Shown here one piece after another: positions 1 through 8,576 of a stretch of 64,000 nucleotides of DNA. The translations under genes and the position numbers were made by a program. The notes under the pieces were generated by a model, which did no database searches, was not told the DNA's origin, and saw nothing but the letters and a program-made list of their open reading frames with translations. The stretch covers positions 248,001-312,000 of the forward strand of contig NZ_BBNN01000018.1 of assembly GCF_000829695.1 (NCBI RefSeq). The letters are read 5' to 3'. Every line of letters begins with the position of its first letter. Positions within the stretch are counted from its first letter, which is position 1. Source of the stretch: Streptomyces sp. NBRC 110035. Lineage in GTDB: Bacteria; Actinomycetota; Actinomycetes; Streptomycetales; Streptomycetaceae.

Positions 1-759
1 CTCCAGAGGCTTGCCGTGCGGTCCCTCGAAGCCCTGGACGGCGGCGACGTAGCCGACGGACAGGGAGGCGTGCGGGGGGTTGATCTGGTCGGCGAAGTCC
101 GCGTACGCGGGCAGGTCCTTCACGGGAGGCGCACCGAGGAGGCCGGTCCTCACCCCGGGCTTCAGCTCGTGCACGGTCCGCACGCTGTCCGCGCTGAAGC
201 TCTGCACGACCAGCCGGTTCTCCAGATGCGCGCGGTCGAGCCACCCCTCGTTGCTCAGGACCTTCAGGGTCTCGCCCTCGATGCCGGGGTACAGCTTGGG
301 GTTCTTGATCTCCAGGAGCAGCTTCCGGCCGTGCCGCTCGACCCTTCGGAGGAACTGCTCCAGCGTCGGCACGCGCGTGCCCGCGAAGGCGGGACCGAAC
401 CAGCTGCCCGCGTCGAGCCGGGCGATCTCCGCCGCGGTGAAGTCCTTCACCTTCCAGGGCGACCGGCCGGGGAAGACCTCCTCGACGTCCGTGGTGCGCG
501 CCAGGCTGTCGTCGTGCAGGACGACGAGTTCGCCGTCCCTGGTGCGCTGGACGTCGTTCTCCACCCAGTCGACACCGAGCCCGGCCGCCTTGTCGACGGC
601 GGCGAGAGTGTTTTCAGGTGCGTACCCGGAGGCGCCCCGGTGGGCGACGACCAGGGGGAGCGCGCCCCTGTCGGCGCCGTGCGCGGGGGAGAGGGGAAGC
701 AGGAGGGAGGCGGTTCCCAGAAGTGCGGTGGCCGAGGCGACAACGGTGCGCGTGTGCAT
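1..759 (-). CDS. secreted glycerophosphodiester phosphodiesterase (3' end outside window)
   Basis: Reading the minus strand from ATG at 759 gives an open frame to the window edge, so the C-terminus is missing (about 253 residues present). A Sec-type signal peptide covers roughly residues 1-29 (basic start, hydrophobic LLGTASLLLPL, then AHGAD). The mature part begins with the GDPD signature VAHRGASGYAPENTLAA (catalytic His about residue 40), followed by ENDVQRTRDGELVVLHDD, which holds the acidic metal-binding residues and second catalytic His, and LLLEIKNPK. A GAGGAG ribosome site lies about 6 nt upstream. The family hydrolyses glycerophosphodiesters to glycerol-3-phosphate and an alcohol with Ca2+/Mg2+; export suggests phosphate or lipid-headgroup scavenging. 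Upstream lies a 361-bp intergenic region shared with a divergent gene. Confidence 0.9.
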   Translation of the reverse strand, partial: MHTRTVVASATALLGTASLLLPLSPAHGADRGALPLVVAHRGASGYAPENTLAAVDKAAGLGVDWVENDVQRTRDGELVVLHDDSLARTTDVEEVFPGRSPWKVKDFTAAEIARLDAGSWFGPAFAGTRVPTLEQFLRRVERHGRKLLLEIKNPKLYPGIEGETLKVLSNEGWLDRAHLENRLVVQSFSADSVRTVHELKPGVRTGLLGAPPVKDLPAYADFADQINPPHASLSVGYVAAVQGFEGPHGKPLE

Positions 760-1003
760 GCGTACTCCTCGCGTCGAGCGGTCGGGTCGTCGTCGGGCAG
801 GCGGATCACCGCCGGGCGGGCGGGTGACGTCGGGGCGGTCGGATCACCGTCCTGCGTCGAGGTATCACGGACAGCTCAACTGTGACAGCAGAGAGTCGAC
901 CGAGGGTGGGCGCAGGGTGACCGCAGATTGAACAGGCTTGCCCAACTGCGCACACTGATGCCGCACAAGTGAGGCAAGGACGTGTTTCTTTGCCCGATGG
1001 TCG

Positions 1004-1031
1004 TTCAACCATTCCGGTGAGGTCATACTCT
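1004..1031 (+). promoter_or_regulatory. possible promoter of the MHYT gene
   Basis: Within the 361-bp divergent gap (760-1120) TTCAAC (1004-1009) and TACTCT (1026-1031) are separated by 16 bp, an acceptable vegetative -35/-10 pair pointing at the gene starting at 1121. Nothing else recognisable was seen in the gap. This is a pattern match only. Confidence 0.3.
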
Positions 1032-1120
1032 CTGCGTCAACCCTGACCGCCGACGCGGTCCTGGGAGGGGGTTCACAACCGGGAATTCCGGGACGCAAAG
1101 GGCGGGAAGGGCAGCCGCGC

Positions 1121-1993
1121 ATGCAGAGCACAGTCGACGGATTCAGTTACGGTCTGGTCACACCGGTGGTGGCCTTCCTCATGGCCTGCCTCGGTGGCGC
1201 CCTGGGGCTCAGATGCGCCACCCGGCCGCTCGTCGTCGCCGGGTCGTGGCGCCCCGGCTGGCTCGCCCTGGGCTCGGCGGCCATCGGATCCGGCATATGG
1301 ACGATGCACTTCATCGCGATGATGGGTTTCACGATCGAGAGCACGCCGATCCACTACGACCGTGTGATGACGTTCGCCAGCCTCGCCGTGGCCGTCGTCA
1401 TGGTGGGGGTCGGGATCTTCATCGTCGGCTACCGGGGTGCCACCGGAACGGCCCTGTTCACCGGCGGCACCATCACCGGTCTCGGCATCGCCTCCATGCA
1501 CTACCTGGGCATGGCCAGCATGAGCCTCGACGGACAGCTGGCGTACGACACCCCCACCGTCGCCGCGTCCGTCGCCATCGCCATGGCCGCCGCGACCGCC
1601 GCCCTGTGGGCGGCCGCGCAGACCAGGGGTTTCCTGTGGAGCGTGGGCGCGAGCCTCGTCATGGGCCTCGCGGTCACCGGCATGCACTACACCGGCATGG
1701 CCGCCCTGGAGATCCACGTCCACGGGACGGCCGATCCCACCGCGGGAGAATCCGCAGCCGCCCTGCTCGCGCCCATGATGCTCGGCCCGCTCGCCCTCCT
1801 GGTCCTGGCCGGCATCGTGGTGATCTTCGACCCGTTGATGATCACGGGGCGGCCCGGCCCCGTGCCCGCCGAACACAAGCCCGGCATCCCCGCCCACCCC
1901 CGGCACCACTCCTCCCCGACGCGCCCCACGCGCCTGCGACTGCGCGCCCGCGGCCCGGTCGAGCACCGCACCCGCGCCCCGCAGAACCGCTGA
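1121..1993 (+). CDS. MHYT-domain integral membrane sensor protein
   Basis: The 290-residue protein is almost entirely hydrophobic, with about seven predicted membrane helices. It carries the three repeated motifs of the MHYT family: TMHFIAMMG near residue 65, SMHYLGMAS near 127 and GMHYTGMAA near 187. MHYT domains are proposed to bind copper through the conserved Met/His residues and to sense O2, CO or NO; in other bacteria they are often fused to GGDEF/EAL domains, but here there is no output domain, only a basic Pro/Arg-rich tail of about 45 residues facing the cytoplasm. The start has a GGGAAGGG ribosome site. The stop is 52 nt before uvrB on the same strand, but uvrB appears to have its own promoter. 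The physiological role is unknown. Confidence 0.85.
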   Translation: MQSTVDGFSYGLVTPVVAFLMACLGGALGLRCATRPLVVAGSWRPGWLALGSAAIGSGIWTMHFIAMMGFTIESTPIHYDRVMTFASLAVAVVMVGVGIFIVGYRGATGTALFTGGTITGLGIASMHYLGMASMSLDGQLAYDTPTVAASVAIAMAAATAALWAAAQTRGFLWSVGASLVMGLAVTGMHYTGMAALEIHVHGTADPTAGESAAALLAPMMLGPLALLVLAGIVVIFDPLMITGRPGPVPAEHKPGIPAHPRHHSSPTRPTRLRLRARGPVEHRTRAPQNR

Positions 1994-2015
1994 CCGTAAC
2001 CCGCCACGGGTATCG

Positions 2016-2038
2016 ATGTCAGTGGGGGGTCGTACGGT
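2016..2038 (+). promoter_or_regulatory. RecA-NDp/PafBC-type DNA-damage promoter of uvrB
   Basis: ATGTCAGTG (2016-2024), an 8-bp spacer, then TACGGT (2033-2038) matches the LexA-independent damage motif TTGTCRGTG-N8-TAnnnT in all but the first base. The -10 hexamer ends 7 bp before ATG 2046, predicting a leaderless transcript. An alternative in-frame ATG at 2016 lies inside this element and is therefore unlikely to be the start. Confidence 0.6.
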
Positions 2039-2045
2039 GGGTGGC

Positions 2046-4184
2046 ATGCGGCCCGTTTCCCAGATCGAACGCACGGTGGCGCCCTTCGAGGTCGTCAGCC
2101 CCTACCAGCCCAGCGGCGACCAGCCGACGGCCATCGCCGATCTCGCCCGGCGCATCGAAGCCGGCGAGAAGGACGTCGTCCTCCTGGGGGCGACCGGTAC
2201 CGGCAAGTCCGCCACCACCGCGTGGATGATCGAAAAACTCCAGCGCCCCACCCTGGTCATGGCGCCGAACAAGACCCTGGCCGCCCAGCTGGCCAACGAG
2301 TTCCGCGAGCTGCTGCCGAACAACGCGGTCGAATACTTCGTCTCGTACTACGACTACTACCAGCCCGAGGCGTACGTCCCGCAGTCGGACACCTACATCG
2401 AGAAGGACTCCTCGATCAACGAGGAGGTCGAGCGGCTGCGCCACTCCGCGACCAACTCGCTGCTCACCCGCCGTGACGTCGTCGTGGTGGCCTCCGTCTC
2501 CTGCATCTACGGTCTCGGCACCCCGCAGGAGTACGTGGACCGCATGGTGCCGCTCCGCGTCGGCGAGGAGTTCGACCGGGACGAGCTGCTGCGCCGCTTC
2601 GTGGACATCCAGTACGCGCGCAACGACCTGGCCTTCGCCCGGGGCACCTTCCGCGTCCGCGGCGACACCATCGAGATCTTCCCGGTCTACGAGGAGCTCG
2701 CCGTCCGCATCGAGATGTTCGGCGACGAGATCGAGGCGCTCTCCACGCTCCACCCGGTCACCGGCGAGATCATCAGCGACGACCAGCAGCTGTACGTCTT
2801 CCCGGCCTCCCACTACGTCGCCGGCCCCGAACGCATGGAGCGGGCCGTGGGCGACATCGAGAAGGAGCTCACCGGCCGCCTCGCCGAGCTGGAGAAGCAG
2901 GGCAAGCTCCTGGAGGCCCAGCGCCTGCGGATGCGCACCACCTACGACCTCGAGATGCTCCGCCAGATCGGCAGCTGCTCCGGCGTCGAGAACTACTCGA
3001 TGCACTTCGACGGCCGCCTGCCCGGCTCCCCGCCGAACACCCTGATGGACTACTTCCCCGACGACTTCCTCCTGGTCATCGACGAGTCGCACGTCACCGT
3101 GCCCCAGATCGGCGCCATGTACGAGGGCGACGCGTCCCGCAAGCGCACCCTCGTCGACCACGGCTTCCGGCTCCCCTCCGCCCTGGACAACCGCCCGCTG
3201 AAGTGGGAGGAGTTCCAGGAGCGCATCGGCCAGGCCGTGTACCTGTCGGCCACCCCCGGCCAGTACGAACTCTCCCGCTCGGACGGCGTCGTCGAGCAGA
3301 TCATCCGCCCCACCGGCCTGGTCGACCCGGAGGTCGTGGTCAAGCCCACCGAGGGCCAGATCGACGACCTGGTGCACGAGATCCGCTCGCGGGTCGAGAA
3401 GGACGAGCGCGTCCTGGTGACCACGCTCACCAAGAAGATGGCCGAGGACCTCACCGACTACTTCCTCGAACTCGGCATCCAGGTCCGCTACCTCCACAGC
3501 GACGTCGACACCCTGCGCCGCGTCGAGCTGCTCCGGGAGCTGCGCAGCGGCGAGTACGACGTCCTCGTCGGCATCAACCTGCTGCGTGAGGGCCTCGACC
3601 TGCCCGAGGTTTCCCTGGTGGCGATCCTCGACGCCGACAAGGAGGGCTTCCTGCGCTCGGGCACCTCCCTGATCCAGACCATCGGCCGCGCGGCGCGCAA
3701 CGTCTCCGGCCAGGTCCACATGTACGCGGACAAGATCACCCCGGCGATGGAGAAGGCCATCGACGAGACCAACCGCCGCCGGGAGAAGCAGGTCGCCTAC
3801 AACCGGGCGAAGGGCATCGACCCCCAGCCGCTCCGCAAGAAGATCAACGACATCGTCTCCCAGATCGCCCGCGAGGACATCGACACCGAGCAGCTGCTGG
3901 GCTCCGGCTACCGCCAGACCAAGAAGGACGGTGGCGGGGCCAAGGCCCCCGTGCCCGCGCTCGGCACCAGGGCGGGCACGGGCGCGAAGGGCAGGACCAA
4001 GGGCGCCGATCCGGTGCCCACCGACCGGCCCGCGGCGGAGCTCGCCGAACAGATCGAGGAGCTCACCGCGCGGATGCGGGCCGCCGCCGCCGACCTGCAG
4101 TTCGAGATCGCGGCCCGGCTGCGCGACGAGGTGTCCGAGATGAAGAAGGAGTTGCGGCAGATGCGGGAGGCGGGCCTGTCCTGA
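2046..4184 (+). CDS. uvrB: excinuclease ABC subunit B
   Basis: UvrB, 712 residues, is the damage-verifying helicase-like subunit of nucleotide excision repair; it receives lesions from UvrA and loads UvrC. Visible landmarks are Walker [12 protein letters not shown] near residue 44, the beta-hairpin region [10 protein letters not shown] near 95 that clamps DNA, the [13 protein letters not shown]-type box near 341, helicase motif [11 protein letters not shown] near 545, and a C-terminal UVR domain ([32 protein letters not shown]) that contacts UvrC. A Gly/Lys/Pro-rich linker precedes the UVR domain. ATG 2046 was chosen because [17 protein letters not shown] is the conserved actinobacterial N-terminus and because a damage-type promoter ends 7 bp upstream. 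uvrA and uvrC are also in this window but not adjacent. Confidence 0.97.
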   Translation: MRPVSQIERTVAPFEVVSPYQPSGDQPTAIADLARRIEAGEKDVVLLGATGTGKSATTAWMIEKLQRPTLVMAPNKTLAAQLANEFRELLPNNAVEYFVSYYDYYQPEAYVPQSDTYIEKDSSINEEVERLRHSATNSLLTRRDVVVVASVSCIYGLGTPQEYVDRMVPLRVGEEFDRDELLRRFVDIQYARNDLAFARGTFRVRGDTIEIFPVYEELAVRIEMFGDEIEALSTLHPVTGEIISDDQQLYVFPASHYVAGPERMERAVGDIEKELTGRLAELEKQGKLLEAQRLRMRTTYDLEMLRQIGSCSGVENYSMHFDGRLPGSPPNTLMDYFPDDFLLVIDESHVTVPQIGAMYEGDASRKRTLVDHGFRLPSALDNRPLKWEEFQERIGQAVYLSATPGQYELSRSDGVVEQIIRPTGLVDPEVVVKPTEGQIDDLVHEIRSRVEKDERVLVTTLTKKMAEDLTDYFLELGIQVRYLHSDVDTLRRVELLRELRSGEYDVLVGINLLREGLDLPEVSLVAILDADKEGFLRSGTSLIQTIGRAARNVSGQVHMYADKITPAMEKAIDETNRRREKQVAYNRAKGIDPQPLRKKINDIVSQIAREDIDTEQLLGSGYRQTKKDGGGAKAPVPALGTRAGTGAKGRTKGADPVPTDRPAAELAEQIEELTARMRAAAADLQFEIAARLRDEVSEMKKELRQMREAGLS

Positions 4185-4265
4185 CGGCGCCGCGTTCCGG
4201 TGCGGTGCCCGTCCGGCACGGGCTGTGTTGCAAGACCGACACAAAGCGCGGACCGGGGTGCGTCA

Positions 4266-4288
4266 CTGTCAGTGCTCCTGCGTAGGGT
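4266..4288 (+). promoter_or_regulatory. RecA-NDp/PafBC-like promoter of terD
   Basis: CTGTCAGTG (4266-4274), 8 bp, TAGGGT (4283-4288). This matches TTGTCRGTG-N8-TAnnnT except at the first base. It gives a predicted start near 4295 and a leader of about 50 nt with a GAGAGGGGA ribosome site before GTG 4344. Confidence 0.5.
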
Positions 4289-4343
4289 TCTGGACATCCG
4301 CGGTGTCGCGGCAACAGGGGAAGTCCGAGAGGGGAATCAGCGC

Positions 4344-4922
4344 GTGACCGTCAACATGACCAAGGGTCAGGCCATCAGCCTGCAGAAGAACGACGGCGGC
4401 AGCCTGACTGCGGTCCGTATGGGTCTCGGCTGGCAGGCCGCCCCCCGCCGCGGCCTGTTCGGCTCGCGTACCCGGGAGATCGACCTGGACGCCTCCGCCG
4501 TCCTGTTCGCGGACAAGCAGCCGGTCGACGTCGTCTTCTTCCGCCACCTGGTGAGCGACGACGGCTCCGTGCGCCACACCGGCGACAACCTCGTCGGCGG
4601 CGTCGGCCAGGGCGGCGACGACGAGGCCATTCTCGTCGACCTGTCCCGTGTCCCGGTCCACATCGACCAGATCGTCTTCACCGTGAACTCCTTCACGGGC
4701 CAGACCTTCCAGGAGGTGCAGAACGCGTTCTGCCGTCTCGTCGACGAGACCAACGGCGAGGAGCTCGCCCGCTACACCCTGGCCGGCGGCGGCGCCTACA
4801 CGGCGCAGTTGATGGCGAAGGTGCACCGCTCGGGCACGGGCTGGACGATGACCGCCCTCGGCAACCCGGCCAACGGCCGCACCTTCCAGGACCTGATGCC
4901 CGCGATCCTGCCGGTGCTCTGA
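4344..4922 (+). CDS. terD: TerD-family stress/tellurium resistance protein
   Basis: The 192-residue protein is a stand-alone TerD domain. The family folds as a beta-sandwich that binds Ca2+ through clustered acidic residues; seen here are REIDLDASAVLF (about 48-59), the HTGDNLVGGVGQGGDDEAILVDL loop (about 84-106), and FTGQTFQEVQNAFCRLVD (about 121-138), all signature TerD segments. Ter proteins are associated with resistance to tellurite, phage, colicins and oxidative or envelope stress; biochemical function is not settled. Start GTG follows a good ribosome site; the longer upstream ATG frame lacks the conserved MTVNMTKGQAISL start. It lies 159 nt after uvrB and ends in its own hairpin, so it is probably a single-gene transcript. 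Cytoplasmic, no signal peptide. Confidence 0.93.
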   Translation: MTVNMTKGQAISLQKNDGGSLTAVRMGLGWQAAPRRGLFGSRTREIDLDASAVLFADKQPVDVVFFRHLVSDDGSVRHTGDNLVGGVGQGGDDEAILVDLSRVPVHIDQIVFTVNSFTGQTFQEVQNAFCRLVDETNGEELARYTLAGGGAYTAQLMAKVHRSGTGWTMTALGNPANGRTFQDLMPAILPVL

Positions 4923-4959
4923 GCGTCACAAGCGGCGCCCGGACCACCGCTTGTGACGC
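4923..4959 (+). terminator. hairpin terminator after terD
   Basis: GCGTCACAAGCGG (4923-4935) and its exact reverse complement (4947-4959) enclose an 11-nt loop, starting immediately after the terD stop codon. No U-tract follows, as is common in Streptomyces. Confidence 0.7.
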
Positions 4960-5037
4960 GGCGGGCAGCACGTCACGAGCGGTACGTCACGAACGACGGA
5001 ACACGAGTGACACACGCGACACGGGGGGACGAGGGCG

Positions 5038-7044
5038 ATGACGGCTGAGCTGGTGCGGGGGCAGAACCACCCGCTCTCCCAGTCCCGTCTCGAGATCCGG
5101 GTCTCGGCCGGCACGCCGGTCGTGACCGTGGCCGCGCTCGGCGACGAGGACGGCAGGATCCACGGGGTGGAGTGGGTGGCCCACCCGGGCTCGCCCACCC
5201 GGCCCGGCCTGGAGGTGTCGCGGCAGGCCGCGGCCGACCACCGGCTCGCGGTGGACCTGGACGCCCTGGCCGACGCGGTCCACCGCGTCGGCGTGCTGCT
5301 CGCCCTGCCCGCCCCCGCGGGCCAGGGCCCCACCCGCTTCGGCACCGTCGCCGCACCCTTCGTCGCGGTCACCGGGCTGGACGGCACCGAAGTGGCCAGC
5401 TACACCATCACCGGCCTGGAAGCCGAGACGGCCGTCGTCGCCCTGGAGCTCTACCGGCGCCAGGGCGTCTGGAAGGTGCGCGCGGTCGGTCAGGGATACG
5501 CCGGCGGCCTGGCCGAGCTCCTCACCGACCAGGCCCTGCCCCAGGCGCGGCAGCTCGCGGGCAGCATCGACCAAGCGGTCGCCCGGGGCCTGGCCCGCTC
5601 CGTGCAGGCGCCCCCGCCCCGCCCTTCCGAAGACGACCGTTCCCGCCGGGCGGCCACTCCGGCCCACCACCCCGACCAGGGCGGCGGCACCGCACCCCAG
5701 GGCACCCCCGGCCCCGTGCCGCCCGCGTACGGCGGGCAGCCGGCCGGACCACCGGGCCGGGGCGGAGCGCGGCCGGCCCACCCCGGAGGAGCGGTGGACC
5801 CGTCCCCGGCGACCGCCGGCGGCCCCATCGACTACAGCCATCCCCGCCGGCGGAGTGCCGCGCCGCCTCCTCCCCCGCCGACCGCGCCCCCGGCCCCTCC
5901 GGGACAGCCCGCGCAGCCCGTCGCAGGCGACGCGACCGGCTGGTCCATGGAGGAGCGCCTCTACAACCAGGTCTGGGGCATGTTCGAGGACCTGGCCCGC
6001 ACCACCGCCGCCTACCGCAGTGCCGTCGACTTCGCCGAGTCCCGCATGGACAAGGAGCTGGAGCAGGTCCTGTCCGACCCGCGCAACCGGATCGGCGGCC
6101 AGGGCGACGCGGCACGCGAGGCGGCCGGGGCCCGGCAGGCCGAGCTCGTCGACCGGGCGAGGGAGGCCCTCGACCGCGACCTCGCCCAGCTCGTCGCCGA
6201 GGCCGAGGTCGTCGAACCCGCCCTGCCCGCGGCCTACGCACGCTGGGACAACCCCGTCTGGCACGCCTACCGGGTACCGATGGAGATTCCCATGGCGCTG
6301 CGCCTGGGCGACCTCCGGCTGCCCGAGGCCGACCGGATCCGCATCCCGATGCTGCTCCGGCTGCCGCTGGAGCGCGGCCTGTGGATCGACAGCGGCCGGA
6401 CCGACGCCCTGGACGAGTCGTTCACCGACGCCCACGCCATGCGGCGTCTCGCCATGGAGGCGGCGGTGGCACACGCGGCACGCCTGCTCGCCGTCCACCC
6501 GGCGGGCGAGTTCACCGTGCACGTCGTCGACCCGGCCGGGTCGGGCGCGCAGCCGCTGGTTCCGCTGACGCGCAGCGGTGTGCTGGCGGCCCCGCCCGCC
6601 CAGGGCGCCGCGGGCGTCGCGGATGTCCTGGGCCGGCTCACCCAGCGCGTCGACCTGGTGCAGATGGCGCTGCGCGGCTCGGCGGCCGACTCGCTGCCGC
6701 CCGGCTTCGACACCTCCCAGCAACTGCTGATCGTCAACGACTTCCCGCACGGTTTCGACGACCGTGCCGTGAACCAGCTGCGCTACCTCGCCGACGAGGG
6801 CCCGGCCTCCGGCGTCCACCTGATGATGGTCGCCGACCGGGAGGAGGCCTCCGGATACGGCCCGCTGCTCGATCCCCTGTGGCGCTCCCTGCTGCGGCTG
6901 ACCCCGGTGGCCGACAGCCATCTGGCCGACCCGTGGGTCGGACACGCCTGGACGTACGAACCCCCGCTCGTGCCGCCGGGCAGCCAGGTTCTCCAGCAGG
7001 TGCTCACCCGGGTCGCCGAGGCCCGACGGGCATGGCGCCCCTGA
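5038..7044 (+). CDS. TerD-like protein fused to a degenerate FtsK/HerA-type ATPase domain
   Basis: The 668-residue protein has three parts. Residues about 1-170 are TerD-like (LAVDLDALADAVHRVGVLLALP, FVAVTGLDGTEVASYTITGLEAETAVVALELYRR, VWKVRAVGQGYAGGLAELL). Residues about 190-300 are a Pro/Gly/Ala-rich linker. Residues about 300-668 resemble the FtsK/HerA translocase fold: LPLERGLWIDSGRTD (about 440) sits where Walker A should be but has no GxxGxGKS/T, and LLIVNDFPHGFDDRAVNQL (about 562) sits at the Walker B position, followed by GVHLMMVADRE. The missing P-loop lysine predicts loss of ATP hydrolysis. ATG 5038 follows a GGGGGGACGAGGG purine tract. Function unknown; a scaffold or regulatory role in a Ter stress system is an inference. 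It follows terD and precedes terC on the same strand. Confidence 0.75.
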   Translation: MTAELVRGQNHPLSQSRLEIRVSAGTPVVTVAALGDEDGRIHGVEWVAHPGSPTRPGLEVSRQAAADHRLAVDLDALADAVHRVGVLLALPAPAGQGPTRFGTVAAPFVAVTGLDGTEVASYTITGLEAETAVVALELYRRQGVWKVRAVGQGYAGGLAELLTDQALPQARQLAGSIDQAVARGLARSVQAPPPRPSEDDRSRRAATPAHHPDQGGGTAPQGTPGPVPPAYGGQPAGPPGRGGARPAHPGGAVDPSPATAGGPIDYSHPRRRSAAPPPPPPTAPPAPPGQPAQPVAGDATGWSMEERLYNQVWGMFEDLARTTAAYRSAVDFAESRMDKELEQVLSDPRNRIGGQGDAAREAAGARQAELVDRAREALDRDLAQLVAEAEVVEPALPAAYARWDNPVWHAYRVPMEIPMALRLGDLRLPEADRIRIPMLLRLPLERGLWIDSGRTDALDESFTDAHAMRRLAMEAAVAHAARLLAVHPAGEFTVHVVDPAGSGAQPLVPLTRSGVLAAPPAQGAAGVADVLGRLTQRVDLVQMALRGSAADSLPPGFDTSQQLLIVNDFPHGFDDRAVNQLRYLADEGPASGVHLMMVADREEASGYGPLLDPLWRSLLRLTPVADSHLADPWVGHAWTYEPPLVPPGSQVLQQVLTRVAEARRAWRP

Positions 7045-7210
7045 CCGGGAACCCGGGACCGAGGACCCGTGATCGTGCGTCCGTAGTCGCCGCGATGGCG
7101 TCCCATCTCTTGGACCCTGTCCCCGCGCGACCACATCCCACCTGCGGCTTTGGTGATTCCTTTACCTCGCTCTTTACCAAACCTTGGTGATGGGGGTATG
7201 GTTTTGCGCA

Positions 7211-7338
7211 CGGAGGGGAGTACTCCCTGTCTGTGCGGCGACCCCGTCAATACGGATCAGGCCTGATCCCGGGGCGTCGGCCCATGGGTTTGTCCGGTGC
7301 TGTCGAGCACCGGAGGGCCCGGGTGGAAGAGACCTCCG
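7211..7338 (+). promoter_or_regulatory. yybP-ykoY family (manganese-sensing) riboswitch
   Basis: The leader of the TerC gene contains the hallmark GGGGAGTA (7214-7221) and GTCAATACGG block (7246-7255), and the second conserved block AAGAGACCTCCG (7327-7338). CGGAGG (7211-7216) pairs exactly with CCTCCG (7333-7338) to close the P1 stem, and CCGGTGCT/AGCACCGG forms an internal hairpin. yybP-ykoY aptamers bind Mn2+ and typically switch on TerC/Alx, P-type ATPase and other metal-export genes; TerC is exactly such a client. The expression platform between 7339 and the GGAGG ribosome site near 7378 was not resolved by eye. Nothing else was recognised in 7045-7210. Confidence 0.85.
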
Positions 7339-7387
7339 GCAGCAATGACGCTGACATTTTCCGTGAGACGTATCTGCCGGAGGCGCA

Positions 7388-8392
7388 GTGGAAGTTACCT
7401 CGACCCTTTGGGTCCTGACCGTCGTGGGCCTTCTCGCCCTCGTTTCGATCGACTTCTTCATCGGGCGCAAGCCGCACGACGTTTCCATCAAGGAAGCGGG
7501 CATCTGGACCGTTGTCTGGATCGCCCTGGCCGTCCTCTTCGGGCTCGGCCTGCTGGTCTTCGGCGGGGGGCAGCCCGCAGGCGAGTTCTTCGCCGGCTAC
7601 ATCACCGAAAAGTCGCTGAGCGTCGACAACCTGTTCGTCTTCGTCCTGATCATGGCGAAGTTCGCGGTGCCGTCGCAGTACCAGCAGAGGGTGCTGCTCA
7701 TCGGTGTGCTCATCGCCCTGGTCCTGCGGGCGATCTTCATCGCCGCGGGTGCCGCGATCATCGCCAGCTTCTCGTGGGTCTTCTACATCTTCGGTGCCTT
7801 CCTGATCTACACGGCCTGGAAGCTCGTCCAGGAGGCCCGCTCCGACGAGGAGGACGAGGAGTTCGAGGAGAACAAGCTCCTCAAGGCTGCCGAGCGCAGG
7901 TTCGGCGTGGCCGACCGGTACCACGGCACCAAGCTGTGGATCGAGCAGAACGGCAAGCGGGTCATGACCCCGATGCTGGTCGTGATGCTCGCCATCGGCA
8001 CCACGGACGTGCTCTTCGCGCTCGACTCGATCCCCGCGATCTTCGGTCTGACCCAGGACCCGTACATCGTGTTCACCGCGAACGCGTTCGCCCTCATGGG
8101 TCTGCGGCAGCTGTACTTCCTCATCGGCGGTCTGCTGCGGAAGCTGGTCCACCTGTCCTACGGCCTGTCGATCATTCTCGGCTTCATCGGTGTGAAGCTG
8201 GTGCTGCACGCACTGCACGAGTCCGGGGTGCACGTTCCCGAGATCAGCATCCCGGTGTCGCTGGGCGTGATCTGTGGTGTCCTGATCGTCACCACGATCA
8301 CCAGCCTCAGGGCCTCCCGGAAGCAGGCGCCGAAGGACCGGGCCGAGGAGGACCGGGCCGAGGGCACCGACAAGGACAGCATCGACGTCTGA
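7388..8392 (+). CDS. TerC/Alx-family integral membrane protein (metal exporter)
   Basis: The 334-residue protein has about eight to nine membrane helices and the TerC signature: SIDFFIGRKPHDVSIKEA (about 19-36), FFAGYITEKSLSVDNLFVFVLIM (about 68-90) and AIGTTDVLFALDSIPAIFGLTQDPYIVFTANAFALMGLRQLYFL (about 200-243). The buried acidic residues in the two DN/DS motifs are those proposed to handle the cation. A charged cytoplasmic loop SDEEDEEFEEN follows helix five. Members of this family (Alx, MeeF/MeeY) export manganese or metallate extracellular enzymes; tellurite resistance is the historical name. GTG 7388 lies behind GGAGGCGCA. The upstream yybP-ykoY riboswitch supports a Mn2+ role. The charged C-terminal tail (about 25 residues) is rich in Asp/Glu/Lys. 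Confidence 0.92.
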   Translation: MEVTSTLWVLTVVGLLALVSIDFFIGRKPHDVSIKEAGIWTVVWIALAVLFGLGLLVFGGGQPAGEFFAGYITEKSLSVDNLFVFVLIMAKFAVPSQYQQRVLLIGVLIALVLRAIFIAAGAAIIASFSWVFYIFGAFLIYTAWKLVQEARSDEEDEEFEENKLLKAAERRFGVADRYHGTKLWIEQNGKRVMTPMLVVMLAIGTTDVLFALDSIPAIFGLTQDPYIVFTANAFALMGLRQLYFLIGGLLRKLVHLSYGLSIILGFIGVKLVLHALHESGVHVPEISIPVSLGVICGVLIVTTITSLRASRKQAPKDRAEEDRAEGTDKDSIDV

Positions 8393-8576
8393 CCCGGCGT
8401 CCGACCCGTCCGGGAACGGGCAGGAGATGTCCGGGAGCGGGGCGCGGCAGGCAGTCGCGCACCGCTCCCGGCACCTGCCTGTCTCGTGCCGGACCTGGAA
8501 AGAACGACCCGCCGAGGGACGCGGCCACGCCCACCGCCGCCCGCGGACGACCGTCCCCCTGCCGGCAGAGGAGATC

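Noticed and set aside
80..931. Two long plus-strand frames at the left edge
   Set aside because: They mirror the minus-strand phosphodiesterase gene, whose HRG and HDD motifs and signal peptide are clear.
2016..2045. Upstream ATG 2016 as the uvrB start
   Set aside because: It lies inside the predicted promoter, has no ribosome site, and adds ten non-conserved residues.
2019..4244. 741-codon open frame on the minus strand opposite uvrB
   Set aside because: It is the high-GC antisense shadow of uvrB; its translation is repetitive Val/Leu/Gly/Asp-rich with no family resemblance, while the plus strand encodes all UvrB motifs.
8393..8576. Second riboswitch upstream of the antiporter
   Set aside because: Neither yybP-ykoY, ydaO nor M-box conserved blocks could be matched; GGGTGATTCACTCC near 8706 is only a short inverted repeat.
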